A stretch of DNA of 64,000 bases from Brachypterus glaber (Eukaryota; Arthropoda; Insecta; Coleoptera; Kateretidae): contig OY294045.1 of NCBI GenBank assembly GCA_958510825.1, forward strand, positions 11,149,916-11,213,915, in the 5' to 3' direction. Shown here in pieces: positions 56,001 to 64,000 of the stretch. The position numbers and the translations under genes were made by a program. Under the pieces are notes generated by a model. That model saw only the letters and a list, made by a program, of their open reading frames with translations, did no database searches and was not told the DNA's origin. Within the stretch, counting starts at the first letter, position 1, and every line of letters starts with the position of its first letter.

Positions 56001-56333
56001 AGGATTATATTAGATTTTAAAAAAGTCACTCTGTCTGATTCTCGTTAAAATATTAAGATAAGATATCATCGTTTTAATTATTAAATAAACAGAAATATTG
56101 ACTTAACATACAAAAAATATATTTAAAAATTATAAAATAAACACTGTATAACCACAGAAAATATAGACCTGTAACCAGAGGTACTTGTTTTTATAGTTTT
56201 ATTGTATATTTTTTTGGTCGGGAAAAAATGCATTTGGTTTTCCGCGGCCAGCAAATGGCTAAATTATGCCCCCTCGCCCAATGGTAGTGCCTTTGATACG
56301 GGCCTGACTCAGGCCGCCTGAGATTTATTATAC

Positions 56334-56739
56334 AATGGAGCTCTTTACAACTACAATTATGAAACAAAAGACGTCTACCCTATCTCTATCTCATTTGTGC
56401 TACACTTTCCAGCCAACCAAATAAATACTGTATTTGTTTTTCATACAACAAATACAGTATTTATTTGGTTGGCCGGAAAGTGTAGCACTTAGCGACACGA
56501 ACGAACATACCTAATACATAATAAGATAATTCTACTAACATTTAGATGGCGCCAGTAATTTCTTTAATAAAATAAATATAATTACACTTTTCGCCCGGCC
56601 AAGTAAATATTGTATTTGTTCAACAAAGAACAAATACAGAATTTGTTTGGTTGGGTGGAAGTGAGAGTGTATGTATGTCTTCTATCCTTTTTGGGTAGAA
56701 CTTTTGTCCCTGTCTAATATAACGGGAGAAATCGCCATT
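56334..56739 (+). mobile_element. AATGGAGCT...CGCCATT MITE, copy 2
   Basis: Full-length relative of 43,604 and 60,490, with the gccaaccaaataaatactgt hairpin and the end aacgggagaaatcgccatt. Flanked by short AT-rich sequence; duplication not clear. Confidence 0.85.
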
Positions 56740-57119
56740 AAATGGAAAGTATTACATAATTATGACTTGTTTAATTATTTACCAAAAAATCGTCAAGGTC
56801 TAAATAAAATTATATTTACACTCTCTTCAAACAAATTATTTTTGAATAAATTAAATGATTTTTTTAATGGAAAGTGACTAGGTAATATTTTACAACAAAA
56901 CACTTGAATATAAAATAAATAGCATGAATTATTATGAGAAATGTATATTTTTACATTGTAGAATCCACAATTTAAAAATAGTTTGAACTAACGGGTTGTG
57001 TCATAGTTTTTAAATACTATTTATAAATGTTTTCTTCCTATATTTTTTTTACTTTCTCATAAAGTATTGTGATAAAAAAAACCTTTTTTTTTGCCTAAAT
57101 CATGTTATTATTTCCTAAA

Positions 57120-57780
57120 ATGTCGAGAAAAATCAAAACATTGACTAAGTCAATGATCAAAACAAGTCGTGAAGATATGTAATGCGACGCATTCCATTAT
57201 ATATTATTCACAGTAAATGGTATATTGCATTTCCCCAAATAAAAAAAAATAATTAAAAAAAAAGAATAAAAAAATTACATTTTTTTAAAGAACTTTTTTT
57301 GAAAAACGAAAAATAAAAAAAATGAAAAAAAAACAATCTTTAAAATTTTTTCAAAAATTTTTGTTTAAATTTTCTTTTTGCAGAAAACAGGAAATATTTT
57401 GAAAAATATTTAAAAAAAAACTTTCAACTTTTTTCAAAATGTTTCAAAAATTTTTGATTTTTAAATTTTCTTTTTACGAAAAACTTTTAATTTTTTTTTA
57501 ATATTTTCAAAAATAAAATCAAAATAATAGTTTTTATTAAGTTACCATAACTCTTTTGTTTTTGGAGGGATTACATTACATTAAAATTGGTAGAATTGAT
57601 CCTTATAATAAACGTAATTTTTCCTGAAAGTTACGTTAATCGAAATTTTCTTTCAGCTTTTTTCGATTTTAACTCCCCATAACTCTTTTGTTTTTGGGGG
57701 GATTACTTTTGAAAAACAATAGGGATCTTCCCCTCGTAGAACTTGGTTTTTCCTGAAATTTTCAAATGGAAAAAGTGCCA
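57120..57780 (-). repeat. Dispersed repeat, reverse copy of 2,040-2,480
   Basis: Reverse-complement landmarks: tatattgcatttcccc at 57,223 and ggggggattacttttgaaaa, then caatagggatcttcccctcg near 57,695-57,740. The A-rich middle is expanded. Confidence 0.6.
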
Positions 57781-58395
57781 AAAACACAATATTTATAGCA
57801 ATTTAAATAAAATAAAATAAGTTGGCTTTGTTGCTTAAAGGCTCTAAGTCAGGGCAATTTTTAATTATGTGTTTAGGTGGGTTATTTTATGTTATTATTA
57901 GTTTTTTAATATATCAATAGGTTATAACGGCAGGCTTGATTAAAAGATATCTTGAAAACAAATGAAAATTAAAAAATATATATATTTAGTAAATTTGCTA
58001 GAAAAAATTAGTTCTTTCGATAAGCATACACCGAAAAAAATATAAAAACAATTTAAAATCGATTCAAAATCGATTTTCTCAAAAGCTGCTCTAAGGATTA
58101 TTTTAATTTTGACCTTGTTTTACTTAGTAGGCTCTGTACTACAAAGTCCATCAATAAAAATAAAAAAATGGGGTGCTTGATTTGTGATTTAAATTTTTAA
58201 AGCCTACCGTGAAAGCTTATTCGGTTGAGAAACATTTTTTGAATTTTTAATATTTTTCCCAAGGTTGCCTAAAAGCAAAAAGTCGCAACATTCCAGATTA
58301 GGGTATAACGGTAGCTACTTATAGATAATTTTGGTATTTTATCTACAAGATAGGTAGGTTGTTTTATCTAAATCAAACTTCCTTTCAAAAACAAT
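57781..58395. other. Intergenic, nothing recognised
   Basis: AT-rich; no gene or arms seen. Confidence 0.4.
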
Positions 58396-58746
58396 GGCTG
58401 CGTTCAATGGATAAGTTTTGCTAGCAAACTACTGAACGGCTAATATCTGTCACGGGTCACAACCACCATTTGAGGTTATCAATTTTTCTTTATTTATTTA
58501 TTTTAGCATCATAAAGAGTCATGGAGGGTCCTAAATAAGCTTCTAGCTTGTGCTAGGGGCCCTCCATTAATTTTGCAAAAAAAAGTCCAAAAATACCCAC
58601 AAAAAGAACATTCCCGTGCTTTTATAAAATCAATCAAAACTAATCATCTCAAGACGTTGATGAGGAATGATTCAGTCAATCGAAAATTATCATAGCGTTC
58701 AGTAGTGATTTGACAGCTTTCGATGAGTTTTCCATTGAACGCAGCC
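58396..58746. mobile_element. MITE with GGCTGCGTTCAATGG ends, copy 2
   Basis: Duplication AAT; ends and interior match 2,878-3,380. A stretch at 58,480-58,595 (gagggtcctaaataagcttc ... ggggccctccatt) is absent from copy 1 and is itself hairpin-like. Confidence 0.8.
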
Positions 58747-59730
58747 AATATTGCCAAAAATAAAAATCGAAAATAGTGCAAATGTTATAAAAAATATAAA
58801 AAAAATAATTTAATGCTAATTTTACAATAATATTTACAAAAATTTTAGTTAAAATATTATCTAAACGTATTTTATTACCACATGTATTCTAATGAATGAA
58901 GTCACGTCTATATTTATCTGGGTACATAAAAATGGGGAGAAAAAGCGTATTTCCCAATTAATAAGGGTAGTCCTCATTGGTGTCTGCGCACTAGGGAAAA
59001 TCGATTTTCCTCCAGAAAAGCAAACAAAGACATAAAAGAATAACATTATCAGAAAATGACAAAAATAGCCAAAACGAGTTTTCCAGATACGAATTATTTA
59101 AAATTTATGGTATATTGTTATAAGAAATTTCCCGGACTAAAAATTTTTTAGGCATATTAAATATTTTTCTTATGAAAAAAATATTTAAATTTGTTAAAAT
59201 TACTAATAATTTGTTAAAATAACTATTAATTTGTTGAAATAGCGTTAAAACAAATTAAAATCTTATTTTCAAACATTGCGTGATAAGGATCAATTTCCCG
59301 CATTATCTATTCATGAATAAATAGTGTAGGGGTGATTATATAAACATTATAATAATTTTACCTTTAGATTTAGTTTTTTGTTGGTAACCTGTTGATAAAG
59401 AAAATAAATAGAACTTGTGTGCGTATTTGTTTATAGAAATTCGTATTAGAAGTTCGCGATAGCGCGGTTTGGTGTCTACTAACGCGCTAACGCGTTTGCC
59501 CGATCAAATTTAGGTCGCGTCACGTTGTTCCTGTTCCTGCTTATCTCATGCTATACTCCCGCCGAATTTTTATTTCTAAAATGGGGTGACCAAATGAGAA
59601 CTTAAAGTTTATTTATTTATTTATTTATTTATTTATCTGTTTTAAGTCGTTCTGGGACCTATCAAGGTATAGTTTAGTTTTATACAATTTTTTTGTAAAT
59701 CAAGTCAATATACAATATATACAGAGTGAT
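58747..59730. other. Intergenic, nothing recognised
   Basis: AT-rich. A CpG-containing patch at 59,450-59,530 (cgcgatagcgcggtttgg, cgcgctaacgcgtttgcc) stands out and has no coding signal. A (TTTA)n run lies near 59,610. Confidence 0.4.
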
Positions 59731-61757
59731 CAGTAACTGGCATGTCAAAATTTAAGAGGTGATTCTACATCCAAAAATATCAAAAAAGTTCATATAAAAG
59801 TTGGTCCGGGAATAAGCCCCTAGGGAATTTAACAAATAATAAGGTTTTTAATGTATAACTCTGGTACCCTTTAAGCTAGAGCGACGAGGTTTTGCATAGG
59901 GTGCCCAGGACCTACGGAATTGTTTGGGTCGCACCCCCTGAAAATGGTTCTATTCTATTTCTATTCTCAATTTTTATGCCCCTCTACAAAAATAAAAGGA
60001 ATTTTTTATGGGATAAAAATGATAAAAATTGACACATAAAGGCTAAAACAATTCACTTAGAATTTTTTTCCTTTTTTTCTATTTCTATTAAAGAATATAT
60101 GTCCGAATTCAGGGTCTATATTTACTTATTTGAAAAAAGTACAGGGTGTCCAAAAAATAATTAATTATCTCAATAAAAGTTTAAAAAAAATGCATTAAAT
60201 TGCAATAAAATATCAATTTTGTAGCAAATAAATAAAAAGTGTTTTCATAATGCCTTGTAGTATGTTATATTATGTAATAAAACATTTAATAAAGTTAAAA
60301 AAAAAGTTTAAGACGGGTATTTTTTAAAATCTGAAAAAAAAATCCGCAACGCCCGGTTATAAAAATAACCACATTTCAAATCAATTTGTACAAAAATTGG
60401 CCAAATATCATATCTTTTATCGAAATGGGATTTTAGATTTTTTTTTTTGACATCCTGTTCTGTTTCTTAAAAAATAAACATCGGGCGTTAATGGAGCTCT
60501 ACAACTAGAATTATGAAACAAAATACGTCTATCCTATCTCTATCTTATTTGTGCTACACTTTCCGGCTTAACCAAATAAATACTGTATTTGTTTTTCATA
60601 CAACAAATACAGTATTTATTTGGTTGGCCGGAAAGTGTAGCAGTGAGCGGCACGAACGAACATAGCTAATGTGAATCTGTAGAATAAGATAATTCTACTA
60701 AAATTTAGATGGCGCCAGTAATTTCTTTAATAAAATAAATATAGGCCAAGTAAATATTGTATTTGTTCAACAAAGAACAAATACAGAATTTGTTTGGTTG
60801 GGTGGAAGTGGGAGTGTATGTATGTCTTCTATCCTTTTTGGGTAGAACTTTTGTCCCTGTCTAATCTAACGGGAGAAATCTCCATTGGTACTTATCAATA
60901 AATTTCTAAAAAAAATGGCCCATGAGAAAAATTTCTAAGTAACCTTTTTTGTAGCATAAATAAGCTTCATACGTCAATTTTCGCTGGTAAAGCTTTTTTT
61001 TTTTTCATGTAAAAGGCTAATTTTTTTTTAATATTCCCGTATTATTTAAAAATAATTTCTCTTCCTAAAATCGCCTGATTTCAACGTTTTTATATTTAAA
61101 TAATAATAAAAGTCTTAATATGTTTTCTCTCTTAAAAAACCGCCGGGAGCGACCTCTAAATATTTTTTTAAAAATCTGAAAAAAATTGGTTGGTTTTTGA
61201 CCTAAATGAACATTTATTTTTTAATTTTGACTGGGCACCCTAATGTATACTAGTATTAATAAGGGCAATTAGTTTATGTTAATTTTTTTTTAAATTTATG
61301 CAAAGGCGTACCTAAATGGACAAAATGTGTGACGCTTAACAAATTTTTTCCCCATTTTGTATGTGTATTTTTTTTTAATTTGTTGTAAAAAATATGGATT
61401 CCTTGAGTAAAAATTCATAAAAAATGTCATATAGTGTAACACTGTAGGAGCAACCGTTAAAAAAATACATTTAAAAGGAAGTAACATTTTGCGTCACCAA
61501 AAATGTTACTTTTTACTATTATTCTTTTAATATTTTAGGTGTTTCAGTAAAGAATATTTTTTTGCTTACTTTTAAATAAAAAATCGCCTTGCAGCATTAA
61601 AATTTTATTGGTGTTTTTTTTTGTCCCCCATTTAATATGTCAATCTTCAAAGGACCGTAGCTTCCTTAGGACATACTTTCGGACCAACCTTTATAAAAAC
61701 TTTTTTTCATATTTTGGGATGTAGTCTCCCCTTAAATTTTGGCATGCCAGTTATTGT
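59731..61757. mobile_element. 2-kb foldback, CARTAACTGGCATG ends, with nested insertions
   Basis: Left cagtaactggcatgtcaaaa and right ttttggcatgccagttattg. Both continue as ctacatc/gatgtag and as aagttggtcc/ggaccaacct. Two guests: a TACAGGGTGTCC hairpin at about 60,139-60,470 (right end gacatcctgttct) and the MITE at 60,490. Confidence 0.75.
60490..60886 (+). mobile_element. AATGGAGCT...CGCCATT MITE, copy 3
   Basis: 397 bp; shows the uninterrupted string cctgtctaatctaacggg, which is split by the LTR element at 43,986. A few bases of the middle (the cgcccgg region) are deleted relative to copy 2. Confidence 0.88.
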
Positions 61758-62373
61758 TCGGCACACGGATGTGTGGCTATTGAAAATATGTGTGGAATGT
61801 GAGTGCGTCTTACTTGCACGCACGCACGCTTATGACGTAAAGAAGAGAGCGCGCTGTCCGTTCGGTGATATCTCCCCCTTGCGTCGCAGCTTTTCTAACC
61901 GCAATAGTTTATTTTTTGTCTTTGACCTCAAAAATTAAGTATTTAACCTAAAGTTTACATAGAAAAAAAAAATGCCGGAAAAATAAACGATGTTAAAAAT
62001 GTAGGTATTAAAATTACCTGTTATTTTATCGACGTTTTTGAAAAACTCAATATATATTTTTTAATCTCAAAATGAAGTATTTAATTTAACCTAATTTAAC
62101 CACAGAAAAAAACCCGGTAAAAAAATACAAAAGTAGAAAATGAATTAAAATCCTGTGATTTTATGGCCTTTTTTGAAAGAAAAAAACAACGAACGATTTT
62201 GTTTTTGTTCTTAAAATTAATTATTATCAAAAAACAAACCGTGGGCTTATTGGTGCCTCGTTTCATTATTTGATAGATGTGTCAAATTTGACATAATCAG
62301 TCATAATTTATCACATGCCTATGAATGCAAATAAAAATATTACTCGTTTTAAATAATAAATCAAGAAATAAAA
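61758..62373. other. Region upstream of the TPPP-like exon
   Basis: A GC/CpG-richer patch at 61,800-61,890 (cttgcacgcacgcacgctta, agagagcgcgctgtccg) lies about 500 bp upstream of the second TPPP exon and could be a promoter, though no TATA or other element is clear. Confidence 0.35.
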
Positions 62374-62556
62374 ATGGCTCAAGGGGGAATGACATTGGAG
62401 CACCAATTTACAAATTTTGCAAAATTTCAAGACGCCAAAGCTGATGGAAAAACGATATCAATAGTTCAAGTAGATAAATGGTTCGTTCAGGCGGAAGTTA
62501 TCAATAGGGAACTCACCCAAACGGATACAGGAGTTTGTTTCAATAAATTCAAGTAA
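62374..62556 (+). CDS. TPPP-like second gene, N-terminal exon or fragment
   Basis: ATG with an A-rich context (aaaaATGG), then 60 codons: LEHQFTNFAKFQDAKADGKT, VDKWFVQAEVI, TDTGVCFNKFK. This parallels residues 28-79 of the TPPP encoded at 49,272-51,218. The frame then meets TAA, or leaves at a possible donor AA|GTAATT (62,552). No p25-alpha C-terminal half was found to the end of the window. Either its later exons lie beyond base 64,000 or the copy is truncated. It is clearly diverged, with no long leader, and intron position differs from the first TPPP gene. Confidence 0.6.
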   Translation: MAQGGMTLEHQFTNFAKFQDAKADGKTISIVQVDKWFVQAEVINRELTQTDTGVCFNKFK

Positions 62557-62582
62557 TTAATAAATAGTATATTATTTACCAA

Positions 62583-62682
62583 GTGAGAGAAGTTTAACAT
62601 TTTTCACCTGCGTCAAATTGCGGGATGAGCGCGCTAGCGCGAAACCCGCAAGACGCGGTCTAAAATGTTAAATCTTCACTCA
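62583..62682. mobile_element. 100-bp hairpin with GC-rich tip
   Basis: gtgagagaagtttaacattt pairs with aaatgttaaatcttcactcac. Inside, gcgtc/gcggt, gcggg/cccgc and the tip GCGCGCTAGCGC. Probably a tiny MITE; it follows the TPPP-like exon by 27 bp. Confidence 0.65.
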
Positions 62683-63404
62683 CGTGAAAAGTATAGTATT
62701 TTTTTCACTACCAGTACAATTAATTAGCTATTTATTTATTTATTTTACTAAAATTTAATGAAAAAGCTACTTTCTTTAGTTAATTTTTCTTCAAGTTCTT
62801 CCCTCTTCAATACAACTCTGCCTACTGATTTTAATGAAACGGAAAACCCCACAGTACCCCACACCTTTGATACAAAGTCACCTCATACAGAACACACAGA
62901 AACTTTAATACATAATAATTTAACAGTAAAAAAGAGAAATAAATATACCAATAACATCAACTGCTCATATAAATATGTCTTGCCGAAATTGTACAATTAA
63001 CTATAATTTTTATAAGTAGTTTACAAAACTACTAATTACTTTTGTTAAATTTTGTTAATAAATATGTCATTTTAAAAATTTTTATTTTAAGGTTATATCA
63101 ACAATACCAGATTATTTGTGCTACGCAAATTGCGCAAGGCATATGTAAAACATTGTCGTTTTACGAGTTGAATATCTAATATATGGGGGCTGTACCTCTA
63201 GTAATCTATGATGTTTACGGTAATCTATGGGTTGTATAATCTATGGTTGAATATGATGGACCAATGATTTTCACTTTTCGAAGTGTTTTTTGTAAAACAT
63301 GTTTTATATATAAAACACATATGTGTACCATATTGGTGCGCACCATGTTTTCTGCACAGACCGTGTGACCCTATTTGGCCACAGTAGTTTATGTTTATGT
63401 TTGT
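62683..63404. other. Intergenic, nothing recognised
   Basis: An 80-codon Ser/Thr/Asn-rich frame at 62,758-63,000 has no motif I know and AT-driven composition. Otherwise short repeats of 'aatctatg'. Confidence 0.35.
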
Positions 63405-63645
63405 TTTTAACGTCGTACTATTCTACTTAATTAAGCATCCCCTAAGTCCAGGACTTGTGTGGGCTAGTAGTAGAGGGAACCACCGGCTTTAATTGACTTT
63501 CGAACCAATATATCTAGGGAGTACGCCTTCGCCAAATTTCAATTATTAATTAACTGAAAAAGGCAATCGGCGCCAGTGAGGTTTGAACTCACGATCATTA
63601 GATCAGTGTCAGGCTATATCGATGCCATTGACCACTGAGCTGAGC
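63405..63645 (-). repeat. tRNA-headed SINE, copy 2, different head
   Basis: Minus strand: A-box-like AGCTCAGTGGTCAATGGC; T-arm GTGAGTTCAAACCTCAC with B box; ends GGCGCC. The body matches copy 1 at base 1-180 (e.g. cctaagtccaggacttgtgt on the plus strand), then an A-rich tail. The first 80 bp differ from copy 1. The four-fold GAGCT run at 63,635-63,655 lies at its 5' edge. Confidence 0.78.
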
Positions 63646-63837
63646 TGAGCTGAGTTGATAATGTTTCAAGTTGTGTGGGTCTCACAGGGTCGCAAATACA
63701 TGGGTTTTAAATGTAGTTTTTAGTAGGTCTGGCCCTAGGAAAAAATACTATCAAATTATATTAGTGTCCTTTGATTATACAATTAATAAACAAATATCGG
63801 GACTAGGACTTTAAATAAAAACACTAACTTTTATGCA

Positions 63838-63885
63838 CTAGCGACGTTTCGTCTTTAATCAAGACTTTATCAAGCTTAGCATACT
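63838..63885 (-). ncRNA. Degenerate hammerhead-like motif
   Basis: Minus strand: TTGATAA, hairpin AGTCTTgattAAAGAC, GAAAC. Same order as the motif at 6,988, but the first box departs from CTGANGA, so activity is doubtful. Just beyond, 63,925-63,941 and 63,984-64,000 are 17-bp inverted copies of AATTACGAACAATAAAC. Confidence 0.3.
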
Positions 63886-64000
63886 TAAAACACTACATTT
63901 AACATAAATATTATTTAAATAAACAATTACGAACAATAAACAGTTAATTTGAAATATGTCTACGTGTACGGTTCTATAGTTTTGTTTATTGTTCGTAATT

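Noticed and set aside
62758..63000. 80-codon Ser/Thr-rich frame after the TPPP-like exon
   Set aside because: No p25-alpha motif and no acceptor that would join it in phase to the TPPP-like exon; composition fits chance.
63560..63640. Possible tRNA gene on the minus strand
   Set aside because: The T arm is good, but acceptor and anticodon arms do not close; the SINE body follows.

Overview
This is a 64 kb stretch of an AT-rich, intron-rich, repeat-crowded animal genome. The gene content points to an insect: a trailer hitch/LSM14 gene, a TPPP/ringmaker gene and a short-chain dehydrogenase cluster. A beetle is my guess for the order, held with low confidence. About 10% of the window is identifiable coding sequence of host genes or a retrotransposon. 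Much of the rest is foldback elements and MITEs, many nested in one another.

Layout. (1) 4.2-14.6 kb, + strand: five exons covering all but the N-terminal start of trailer hitch (tral, LSM14 family), an RNA-granule translational repressor. The first exon(s), with the start of the LSm domain, lie outside the window. (2) 14.6-27.3 kb: gene-poor intergenic DNA with many hairpin transposons, a degenerate Tc1/mariner remnant and nested elements. (3) 27.4-39.9 kb: three paralogous short-chain dehydrogenase/reductase genes of the 15-hydroxyprostaglandin-dehydrogenase-like type. Two are on - and one on +; the second and third are head to head with only 162 bp between start codons. I could assemble complete spliced frames for all three (311, 297 and 301 aa). 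All keep the Rossmann fold layout but have lost the catalytic Tyr and Lys, and two also the Ser, so they look like a family of pseudoenzymes. (4) 40-49 kb: more MITEs, then a young Ty3/Gypsy-type LTR retrotransposon with two identical 207-bp LTRs and a 5-bp target duplication, inserted into a MITE. Its polyprotein has a frameshift and an internal RT-RNase H deletion. (5) 49.3-51.2 kb, - strand: a complete two-exon TPPP/ringmaker gene (184 aa). A second, divergent TPPP-like exon lies on + at 62.4 kb. (6) 51.3-64 kb: a 105-bp tandem array, a large element sharing its family with one at 37.6 kb, a hAT-type element with a clean 8-bp duplication, two more copies of the MITE hit by the LTR element, and large foldbacks.

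The window is bracketed by two copies of one SINE family on the - strand. They share a body but carry different tRNA-like heads. Two hammerhead-ribozyme-like cores and a perfect three-way-junction hairpin are other structured signals that no gene model explains.

Limits: no searches or folding programs were run. Exon joins rest on splice consensus, phase agreement and paralogue comparison. Transposon superfamilies are inferred from terminal repeats and target duplications only.
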